Source: Cellulomonas sp. RIT-PI-Y (lineage in GTDB: Bacteria; Actinomycetota; Actinomycetes; Actinomycetales; Cellulomonadaceae). From it: a stretch of DNA of 35,733 nt. The notes below the pieces were generated by a model, which had not been told where the DNA came from, searched no databases, and saw only the letters and a program-made list of their open reading frames with translations. The translations under genes were made by a program, and so were the position numbers. The stretch covers positions 1 to 35,733 of the forward strand of contig NZ_JANZKP010000036.1 in assembly GCF_025642745.1 (NCBI RefSeq), written 5' to 3'. Shown one piece after another: positions 26,369 through 32,266 of the stretch (positions within the stretch are counted from its first letter, which is position 1; each line of letters opens with the position of its first letter).

Positions 26369-27019
26369 ATGAGCGAGGACACCACACGCGCGCCCGAGTC
26401 GGAGGACCAGGCAGCGCGCAGCGAGCGGTTCGAGGCCGAGGCGCTGGTCTACCTGGACCAGCTGTACGGCGCCGCCCTGCGCATGACCCGGAACCCGTCG
26501 GACGCGGAGGACCTGGTCCAGGAGACGTTCGCGAAGGCGTTCGCCGCCTTCCACCAGTACCGGCCGGGGACGAACCTCAAGGCCTGGCTGTACCGCATCC
26601 TGACCAACACCTTCATCAACACGTACCGCAAGAAGCAGCGGCAGCCCCAGCAGTCCCAGGGCGCGGACGAGATCGAGGACTGGCAGATCGCCCGGGCGGC
26701 GTCGCACACCTCGACCGGGCTGCGCTCGGCGGAGGCGGAGGCGCTGGACCATCTGCCGGACTCGGACGTGAAGGACGCGCTCGCGCGACTCCCGGAGGAC
26801 TTCCGGATGGCGGTGTACCTCGCGGACGTCGAGGGCTTCGCCTACAAGGAGATCGCGGAGATCATGGGAACGCCGATCGGGACGGTGATGTCCCGGCTGC
26901 ACCGCGGCCGCGGCCAGTTGCGCGAGATGCTCGCCGACTACGCCCGGGACCGTGGTCTGGTCGGCGCTGGCGACGACGCGTCGGGGGCCGACGCTGCGGG
27001 TTCGAGGAGGACACGATGA
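26369..27019 (+). CDS. sigR: SigR/SigH-type ECF sigma factor for thiol-oxidative stress
   Basis: The protein has 216 residues from the ATG at 26369. Region 2 ([60 protein letters not shown]) and region 4 ([40 protein letters not shown]) are those of SigR of Streptomyces and SigH of mycobacteria, which direct thioredoxin, mycothiol and proteolysis genes. An in-frame ATG at 26300 would add 23 residues; its position just behind the SigR-type promoter suggests a stress-induced longer isoform. The stop overlaps the rsrA start by 4 bp (ATGA). Activity is expected to be held by RsrA until disulfide stress. Confidence 0.95.
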   Translation: MSEDTTRAPESEDQAARSERFEAEALVYLDQLYGAALRMTRNPSDAEDLVQETFAKAFAAFHQYRPGTNLKAWLYRILTNTFINTYRKKQRQPQQSQGADEIEDWQIARAASHTSTGLRSAEAEALDHLPDSDVKDALARLPEDFRMAVYLADVEGFAYKEIAEIMGTPIGTVMSRLHRGRGQLREMLADYARDRGLVGAGDDASGADAAGSRRTR

Positions 27020-27315
27020 GCGGCGAGGACGCGCCGAAGGACACGTCGGCCTGCGGGGGGCCGGACTGCGACGAGAAGGTGGACCGCCTGTTCGCCTATC
27101 TCGATCGGGAGCTGGCCACCGCCGACGCGGACGAGGTGCGGTCCCACATCGAGGAGTGCCGGCCCTGCCTGGACGAGGTCGCGGTGGATCAGGTGCTCAA
27201 GGACCTGGTCAAGCGCTGCTGCCAGGAGGAGGCCCCGGTCGACCTCAAACTGCGGATCCGTGCGCAGCTGACGACGGTGCGGGTCGAGTCCGTGCGGGTC
27301 GAACCCGCGGGCTGA
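27016..27315 (+). CDS. rsrA: RsrA, zinc anti-sigma factor of SigR
   Basis: The protein has 99 residues. The zinc anti-sigma motif H44-x3-C48-x2-C51 (HIEECRPC) is intact. Further cysteines lie at 13, 18, 68 and 69 (KRCCQEE), where RsrA proteins have their redox-active and zinc-ligand cysteines. In Streptomyces a disulfide formed in this region on oxidation expels zinc and releases SigR. Translation is coupled to sigR through the ATGA overlap, giving near-equal amounts of factor and anti-factor. GAGGAGG lies about 8 nt upstream, inside sigR. A hairpin terminator follows. Confidence 0.95.
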   Translation: MSGEDAPKDTSACGGPDCDEKVDRLFAYLDRELATADADEVRSHIEECRPCLDEVAVDQVLKDLVKRCCQEEAPVDLKLRIRAQLTTVRVESVRVEPAG

Positions 27316-27325
27316 GACACGACGA

Positions 27326-27353
27326 AGGGCCCGGTGCTGGTGCACCGGGCCCT
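27326..27353. terminator. Bidirectional terminator between rsrA and bL37 gene
   Basis: AGGGCCCGGTGC (27326-27337) and GCACCGGGCCCT (27342-27353) form a perfect 12-bp stem with a TGGT loop. It lies 10 bp after the rsrA stop and 19 bp after the convergent bL37 stop. Confidence 0.85.
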
Positions 27354-27372
27354 CGTACGTTGCTGGCAGCGC

Positions 27373-27447
27373 TCAGGCGTTGGGGCGCTTGCCGTGGTTG
27401 GCGGAGCTCCCCGCACGGGAACGACGCTTGCGACCACGCTTGCTCAT
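27373..27447 (-). CDS. Ribosomal protein bL37 (AURKAIP1/COX24-like), 24 residues
   Basis: The peptide starts MSKRGRKRR and ends SSANHGKRPNA. The ANHGKRPN signature and the basic composition match the actinobacterial 50S protein bL37, first seen in mycobacterial ribosome structures and long annotated as an AURKAIP1/COX24 domain protein. The ATG at 27447 is chosen over the ATG two codons upstream (27453) because GAGGAG sits 6 nt before the former and directly abuts the latter. It is monocistronic and convergent with rsrA across a strong terminator. Its small size means it is easily missed. Confidence 0.92.
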   Translation of the reverse strand: MSKRGRKRRSRAGSSANHGKRPNA

Positions 27448-27567
27448 CGACATCTCCTCGGCTCCTGGCGCTGATGCGCCGGTTGTCACCCGCCATCGTC
27501 CCACATCCGTGGGGCGGCCGGTGTCACGGGCCTCATCCTCCGGCCTCCGGCGGCCGATAGGACTCCT

Positions 27568-28656
27568 GTGAGCGATCAGCCCCAGTCCGTCGTCCCCCTG
27601 CTGCACGCCCTGGTCCAGGCCGGCGGCTCCGATCTGCACGTCAAGGTCGGCTCCGAGCCCAGGGTCCGGGTGGACGGGCGCCTGCGCCGGCTGCAGGTGC
27701 CCTCCCTGAGCCCGAAGGACACCGCCTCCATGCTGGAGGAGGTGCTGCCCGAGGAGCTGACGGACCTCTTCGCCCGCCGGCACGAGGCCGACTTCGCGTT
27801 CTCGCTGTCCGGCGTCGGTCGGTTCCGGGTGAACGCCTACCAGGCCCGAGGCACCTACGGCATGGTGTTCCGGCTGGTCGGCGTGGGTGCGCAGTCCCTG
27901 CAGGAGCTCGGTCTGCCGGAGATCGTCGGCGAGCTGGCCCTGGAGCCCCGCGGGCTGGTGCTGGTCACCGGGCCGACCGGCTCGGGCAAGACCACCACGC
28001 TGGCCTCGATGATCGACCTGATCAACACGGTGCGCGAGGCCAACATCGTCACGATCGAGGACCCGATCGAGGTGCTGCACCCGGACAAGCGCAGCATCGT
28101 GTCCCAGCGCGAGATCGGGCAGGACACCGCGGACTTCACCGTGGCGCTGCGTGCGGCCATGCGCCAGGACCCGGACGTGATCCTGGTCGGTGAGATGCGG
28201 GACGTGGAGACCGTGCGGGCCGCGCTGTCCGCGGCGGAGACCGGTCACCTGGTGCTCAGCACGCTGCACACCATCGACGCCGCCGAGTCGGTGAACCGCA
28301 TCGTCGACTTCTTCCCGCCGCACGAGCAGCAGCAGATCCGGGTGGCGCTGTCCCAGTCGCTGCGCGGGATCGTGTCCCAGCGGCTGGCCCGGCGCGCCGA
28401 CGGGGGCGGGCGGATCGCGGTGATCGAGGTGCTGGTGAACACGGGCCGCACCGCCGAGGCGATCGTCGACCCGGGGAGCGCCGAACCGCTGGCGGACCTG
28501 ATCCGGAGCGGGGAGTACTACAAGATGCAGACCTTCGACCAGCACCTGGTCCAGTTGTTCGGCGCCGGACTCGTCACCTACGAGGAGGCGTGCGCGGCCG
28601 CCTCGAACCCGCAGGACCTCACCGTCGAGCTGCGCGCCGCGGGCCTGATCGCCTGA
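27568..28656 (+). CDS. PilT-type twitching motility ATPase
   Basis: The protein has 362 residues from a GTG. The N-terminal PAS-like domain carries GGSDLHVKVGSEPRVRVDG. The RecA-like core has Walker A VTGPTGSGKTTT (about 132-143), the Asp box VTIEDPIEVLH, Walker B DPDVILVGEMRDVET and the His box LSTLHTIDAAESV. The C-terminal DLIRSGEYYKMQTFDQHL resembles the PilT-specific retraction motif. PilT hexamers power depolymerisation of type IV pili. No pilin, PilB, PilM-Q or prepilin peptidase gene is present here, so its pilus, if any, is encoded elsewhere. TAGGAC lies close before the GTG but at only 4 nt. It is 120 bp from the divergent bL37 gene. Confidence 0.92.
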   Translation: MSDQPQSVVPLLHALVQAGGSDLHVKVGSEPRVRVDGRLRRLQVPSLSPKDTASMLEEVLPEELTDLFARRHEADFAFSLSGVGRFRVNAYQARGTYGMVFRLVGVGAQSLQELGLPEIVGELALEPRGLVLVTGPTGSGKTTTLASMIDLINTVREANIVTIEDPIEVLHPDKRSIVSQREIGQDTADFTVALRAAMRQDPDVILVGEMRDVETVRAALSAAETGHLVLSTLHTIDAAESVNRIVDFFPPHEQQQIRVALSQSLRGIVSQRLARRADGGGRIAVIEVLVNTGRTAEAIVDPGSAEPLADLIRSGEYYKMQTFDQHLVQLFGAGLVTYEEACAAASNPQDLTVELRAAGLIA

Positions 28657-28689
28657 CCCGCCTCCGACCGTCCCGTCCCTCGCGGGGTC

Positions 28690-28719
28690 TTGCTTCACGT
28701 AGTAACGCGTTATAACGTG
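28690..28719 (+). promoter_or_regulatory. Promoter and palindromic operator of the DUF4097-padR operon
   Basis: TTGCTT (28690-28695), a 17-nt spacer and TAACGT (28713-28718) form a promoter. A 24-bp palindrome at 28696-28719, CACGT...ACGTG around a central ACGCGT, pairs in 10 of 12 positions and covers spacer and -10. It is AT-rich relative to its surroundings. The PadR encoded at the operon end is the likely ligand. Confidence 0.7.
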
Positions 28720-28761
28720 TTTCTGTCCTGATCGAGATCCATCGCGTGGTGGGAGAGTGGC

Positions 28762-29583
28762 ATGGCGACCGAGTCCTGGGTGGTCTCCGGACCGCAGGTG
28801 ATCGAGGTGGAGGACGTGCACGCCCTGCGCGTCCGGGTGTCCGGTGGGCGGGTGGACGTCGTGGCGCACGACGACCCGGCCCGGACCGACGTCCGGCTGG
28901 AGGTGCACTCGGTCGAGGGTCATCCGCTGGAGGTCACCTACGCCGACGGTGCGCTGTGGGCCGGGGTGCGGGACGGCGAGGGCCTGGACGGGCTCCTCGG
29001 CCGGATCACCGGTGGCTTCCGGCGCGACCGGATCGACCTGCACGTGGCCGTGCCCCGCGCCGTCGTGGCGTCGGTCTCCACCGTCGAGGCCGAGCTCCTG
29101 CTCGCCGGGGTGGAGCAGGACGCCACGGTGACCAGTGTGTCCGGTGCGATCGTCACCGACAGCACCCGCGGGGCGCTCACGGTCCGCAGCGTCTCCGGCG
29201 ACGTCGTGGTGCGCGAGCACGTCGGCGACCTCGGGCTGAACGACGTCTCCGGCGCGCTGACGGCCAGTGGCGAGCTGACCCGGGTGCACGTGAACACCGT
29301 CTCCGGCGACGTCGCGGTGGACACCCGCTCCTCGTCGTCGATGTGCCAGGTGAAGTCGGTCTCCGGGGACGTCACCGTGCGGCTGCCCGCGGGTCACGGC
29401 GTGAACGTCGAGGCGACCTCGGTCAGCGGCCGGGTGCTGGTGGACGGTGTCCAGCGCGGCGACCGGTTGCCCGGACGGACCCAGGTGGATCTGCGGGATC
29501 CGGGTGCCACCTGCTTCGTCACCACACGGTCGGTCTCCGGCGACCTGACCGTGGTGCGCGCCCCGTCGGGTGACGAGTCCTGA
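28762..29583 (+). CDS. DUF4097 beta-strand repeat protein
   Basis: The protein has 273 residues without signal peptide or membrane helix. From about 125 on it contains seven copies of an (S/T/D)VSG(D/A/R) motif spaced about 17-22 residues apart: SVSGAI, SVSGDVVV, DVSGALT, TVSGDVAV, SVSGDVTV, SVSGRVLV and SVSGDLTV. This is the DUF4097 (LiaG/adhesin-like) fold of stacked beta strands. The biochemical role is unknown; the family commonly accompanies PadR or PspC-type regulators and envelope-stress genes. A GGGAGAG Shine-Dalgarno fixes the ATG. The stop overlaps the padR ATG by 1 bp (TGATG), so both are made together from the palindrome-bearing promoter. Confidence 0.88.
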   Translation: MATESWVVSGPQVIEVEDVHALRVRVSGGRVDVVAHDDPARTDVRLEVHSVEGHPLEVTYADGALWAGVRDGEGLDGLLGRITGGFRRDRIDLHVAVPRAVVASVSTVEAELLLAGVEQDATVTSVSGAIVTDSTRGALTVRSVSGDVVVREHVGDLGLNDVSGALTASGELTRVHVNTVSGDVAVDTRSSSSMCQVKSVSGDVTVRLPAGHGVNVEATSVSGRVLVDGVQRGDRLPGRTQVDLRDPGATCFVTTRSVSGDLTVVRAPSGDES

Positions 29584-30203
29584 TGCCCCCGGTGTTCGCG
29601 CACGGCCAGCTGCGCCTCTACCTGCTGGCGATGCTCGCCGAGGGACCGCTGCACGGCTACCAGGTGATCACGGCACTGTCCGAGCGCTTCGGTGGCACCT
29701 ACCGGCCCAGCCCGGGCACGGTGTACCCGCGGCTGGCCCGGTTGGAGGAGGAGGGGCTGGTCCGGCGCACCGACCTCGGGCGCAAGGCGCAGTACGAGCT
29801 CACCGAGACCGGTCGCGAGGAGCTCGCCGCGCACGCCGACGAGCTGGCCGCCCTGGAGCGCGACCTGGCCGAGACCGTGCGGGCGCTGGCGTCCCAGGTG
29901 CGCGCCGAGGTCACCGGCGCGATGGCCGGGGTCCGGGCCGAGCTCGCCGCAGCCGCGCAGGAGGCCCGGCTGGCCGCGCGGGGACGGGTGCGCGAGGACG
30001 CGGAGGCCGCGGCCGATCGGCGTCGGCGGCAGAAGCAGCTCCGGGTGGAGTGCGAGGCCGAGCTGAACCAGTTCCGCGAGCAGATGCGGGCCGTCCTGCG
30101 GACCGCGGAGGCCCAGGGGCGGCTCGGGACGCTCGGCGCCGACACCCTGCGCACCATGCTGAACGGTGCGCTCACCGCGGTCGAGGCGGCGCTGGGCCGC
30201 TGA
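29583..30203 (+). CDS. PadR family transcriptional regulator
   Basis: The protein has 206 residues. The N-terminal PadR winged helix (about 8-85) has LRLYLLAMLAEGPLHGYQVI, PSPGTVYPRLARLEEEGLV and the wing KAQYELTETGREEL. The rest is a long charged helical region (about 85-200), rich in Glu/Arg/Ala, probably the dimerisation coiled coil of the larger PadR class. PadR proteins repress their own and adjacent operons and respond to small molecules or envelope signals. The padR start overlaps the DUF4097 stop, and a 24-bp palindrome in the shared promoter is the obvious autoregulatory site. The inducer is unknown. Confidence 0.9.
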   Translation: MPPVFAHGQLRLYLLAMLAEGPLHGYQVITALSERFGGTYRPSPGTVYPRLARLEEEGLVRRTDLGRKAQYELTETGREELAAHADELAALERDLAETVRALASQVRAEVTGAMAGVRAELAAAAQEARLAARGRVREDAEAAADRRRRQKQLRVECEAELNQFREQMRAVLRTAEAQGRLGTLGADTLRTMLNGALTAVEAALGR

Positions 30204-30206
30204 GGC

Positions 30207-30848
30207 TCAGCCCAGGTCCTCCGGCAGGCCGAGCCAGGTGTTCCAGTGCGAGTGCAGCACCAGCCACGCGATCAGGCCGTACCCCGCCTGGCCGGGCAGC
30301 GCGCCGTCGCCGGCGGCGAGGTCGGCCAGCCACTGCTCGTGGTGGACCAGCGGGTGGTAGGTGTCGACGTAGGGCACCCGGCGGCGTCCGGCCACGTCCG
30401 CGAACGCGGCGGACAGGTCGGCGAGCCCGGTGCCGTCGATGCCGCCCCCGGGCGGCGGTCCGACCACGAAGGCCGGCATCCGGCGCTGGTCGGCGGCGTC
30501 CAGGATGTTCGCCAGGTTGAGCCGGCTGCGGGCCAGCGAGACGCCCTGCTCCAGGTCGGTGCGGCCCAGGGCGATCACCAGGCGGTTGTCGGCCTCGGGG
30601 GAGCGGCGGCGGTCGACCTCCTGCTCCCACCGGGAGGCGAGCTCACTGGTGCTCTCCCCGGGGACGGCCAGGGTCAGCACGGTGGGCGGCTGCGGGGCGG
30701 TGGTCCGGGCGACGACCCGGCCGACCCATCCCAGCGCTCGCGGATCTCCGGCGCCGGCGGTCAGCTCGTCGCCGATCACCACCAGGCGCAGCGGCAGCTC
30801 GCCCACGGTCCCACCCTTCGGTCTGCGGCAGGCCCGGCGCCCGCCCAT
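30207..30848 (-). CDS. SGNH/GDSL-fold protein lacking catalytic residues
   Basis: The protein has 213 residues. The fold is recognisable: RLVVIGDELTAG at block I, LAVPGESTSEL at block II, VIALGRTDLEQG at block III and GDGALPGQAGYGLIAW at block V. The catalytic positions are changed: the block I Ser is Glu28 (GDE), the block III Asn is Thr97 (GRTD), and the block V His is Leu184 (DGAL). A hydrolase activity by the usual mechanism is therefore unlikely. Start options are ATG 30848 and GTG 30806; the latter begins just before block I with GGTGGG upstream. No signal peptide is seen. It ends 3 bp from the convergent padR stop. Similar GDE-type proteins occur in other actinobacteria, from memory. 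Confidence 0.75.
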   Translation of the reverse strand: MGGRRACRRPKGGTVGELPLRLVVIGDELTAGAGDPRALGWVGRVVARTTAPQPPTVLTLAVPGESTSELASRWEQEVDRRRSPEADNRLVIALGRTDLEQGVSLARSRLNLANILDAADQRRMPAFVVGPPPGGGIDGTGLADLSAAFADVAGRRRVPYVDTYHPLVHHEQWLADLAAGDGALPGQAGYGLIAWLVLHSHWNTWLGLPEDLG

Positions 30849-30896
30849 CGCGCCAGTCTCTCAGGTGTGGCGGTTCGGGCGATTTCGACGCGCGGG

Positions 30897-31040
30897 TCAG
30901 GAGTCCGGTCGGGGTGGTTCGGTCCAGTCGTGGTGCGAGGCGGGTGGGCGGCGCTCGCCCAGGCCGTCGCGGCGCACGGCCAGGGCCAGCCGGATCAGGG
31001 TCCACACGATCAGCGCGCCGATCAGCCAGAGCAGAGTCAT
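30897..31040 (-). CDS. Small single-pass membrane protein, 47 residues
   Basis: The ORF encodes MTLLWLIGALIVWTLIRLAL followed by a basic stretch (AVRRDGLGERR) and a Pro/His-rich tail. One membrane helix with positive residues on the C-terminal side suggests N-out/C-in topology. I do not recognise a family. No good Shine-Dalgarno precedes the ATG, but a TATCCT box about 22 nt upstream could be a -10. It fills the gap between the SGNH-like gene and the GlxA-type regulator. It could be a chance ORF. Confidence 0.5.
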   Translation of the reverse strand: MTLLWLIGALIVWTLIRLALAVRRDGLGERRPPASHHDWTEPPRPDS

Positions 31041-31069
31041 GGCAGAAGTCTGTGATCGGAGGATATTCC

Positions 31070-31130
31070 GCCACCAGTGGCAGCACTGCCCCGTGCCATC
31101 GATCTTCCGCCAGATCGGTGGCAGACTGCC
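31070..31130 (+). promoter_or_regulatory. Cluster of four perfect inverted repeats before the GlxA-type regulator
   Basis: Within 61 bp there are GCCAC-N2-GTGGC (31070-31081), GGCAG-N2-CTGCC (31079-31090), CGATCT-N6-AGATCG (31100-31117) and TGGCAG-A-CTGCCA (31119-31131 with its outer pair). The last ends just before the ATG at 31134. The two GGCAG/CTGCC elements are 41 bp apart, about four helical turns, so they look like a paired operator for autoregulation. Confidence 0.5.
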
Positions 31131-31133
31131 AGC

Positions 31134-32099
31134 ATGCTGCAGCGCGTGGCCGCCATCGCGGCGCCCGGTGTCTCGCCGTTCGAGTTCGGCCTGGTGTCCG
31201 AGGTGTTCGGCATCGACCGACGCGACACGGGCGGTCCGAGCTTCGACCTGACGGTGTGCACCCCCGAACCCGGCGACGTGCCGATGCGCACCGGGCTGAG
31301 CGTCCGCGTGGACGCCGGGCTGGAGGCCACGGAGCAGGCCGACCTGGTGATCGCCCTGCCTTACGGCGACGACTACCCCCTGCCCGAGTCGATGCTCGCC
31401 GCGCTCCGCTCCGCACGGGAGCGTGGCGCGTGGGTGATGAGCATCTGCTCCGGCGCCTTCGCCCTGGCGGAGGCCGGGCTGCTCGACGGTCGGCGGTGCA
31501 CCACGCACTGGATGTACGCCGCCGACCTGGCCGCCCGGTTCCCGGCCGCCGAGGTCGATCCCGCGGTGCTGTACGTGGAGGACGACGGCGTGATCACCAG
31601 TGCCGGCACGGCCGCGGGGATCGACGCCTGCCTGCACCTGGTCCGGGCCGAGCGCGGTGCCCGGGCCGCTGCCGGGGTGGCCCGCCGGATGGTGGTGCCC
31701 CCGCACCGTGACGGCAACCAGCTGCAGTACGTCGACACCCCGCTGCCCTGCGACGCGGACACCCTGGCCCCGTTGCTCGCCTGGATGACCGAGCATCTGG
31801 CCGAGGAGCTCAGCGTGCCGGAGCTGGCCGCGCGCGCCCTGATGAGCGAGCGCACCTTCGCCCGGCGGTTCCGTGCGGAGACCGGCACCACACCCGCCGC
31901 CTGGCTGACCCGCCAACGGCTGGTCCGGGCCCAGGAGCTGCTGGAGCGCACCGGTGCCGGGGTGGACGAGATCGCCCGGTCCAGCGGGTTCGGGACGTCG
32001 GCGGTGCTGCGGCACCACTTCGCGCGGGTGCTGAGCACGACCCCGCAGGCGTACCGCCGCCAGTTCGCCTGCACCGAGGAAGCCGAACGGGTCGCCTGA
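31134..32099 (+). CDS. GlxA family AraC-type transcriptional regulator
   Basis: The protein has 321 residues. The N-terminal DJ-1/PfpI-like amidotransferase domain (about 1-190) has a nucleophile-elbow-like SICSGAFALAEAGLL with Cys, TTHWMYAADLAARFP and ITSAGTAAGIDACLHLVR. The AraC helix-turn-helix pair (about 220-315) shows LAARALMSERTFARRFRAETG, AWLTRQRLVRAQELLE and IARSSGFGTSAVLRHHFARV. GlxA-type regulators respond to metabolites through the amidotransferase domain and are generally activators. The ATG at 31134 is preferred to an upstream ATG at 31077, which would run through the inverted-repeat cluster. No obvious target gene is adjacent, except the divergent small membrane protein. It is convergent with kgd. 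Confidence 0.88.
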   Translation: MLQRVAAIAAPGVSPFEFGLVSEVFGIDRRDTGGPSFDLTVCTPEPGDVPMRTGLSVRVDAGLEATEQADLVIALPYGDDYPLPESMLAALRSARERGAWVMSICSGAFALAEAGLLDGRRCTTHWMYAADLAARFPAAEVDPAVLYVEDDGVITSAGTAAGIDACLHLVRAERGARAAAGVARRMVVPPHRDGNQLQYVDTPLPCDADTLAPLLAWMTEHLAEELSVPELAARALMSERTFARRFRAETGTTPAAWLTRQRLVRAQELLERTGAGVDEIARSSGFGTSAVLRHHFARVLSTTPQAYRRQFACTEEAERVA

Positions 32100-32203
32100 A
32101 CGAGCCGAGCCGGGCCGATCGCGACGGATCGACGGTGGCCGACCGATCGGACCGGAGCGGTCACCCCGGAAGGATCACGTCGGACCCTTCGCCCGCACAC
32201 GCG

Positions 32204-32240
32204 GCAGGCCGCCCGGTCCACGAGGGACCGAGCGGCCTGC
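32204..32240. terminator. Bidirectional terminator between the GlxA-type gene and kgd
   Basis: Two 16-nt arms (32204-32219 and 32225-32240), GCAGGCCGC...GGTCC against GGACC...GCGGCCTGC, pair with a single mismatch over a 5-nt loop. It lies 26 bp after the kgd stop (minus) and about 105 bp after the AraC-type stop. Confidence 0.8.
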
Positions 32241-32266
32241 GACGAGCGGCCTCGGCAGGCGGTCGA

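Noticed and set aside
27448..29397. Long minus-strand frame leading into bL37
   Set aside because: It is antisense to pilT and the DUF4097 gene; the Shine-Dalgarno and homology begin only at 27447.
28760..29560. Repeats in the DUF4097 gene as a possible DNA repeat array
   Set aside because: The VSG motif is repeated in protein but the DNA units vary in length and sequence; it is a protein fold repeat, not a CRISPR or satellite.
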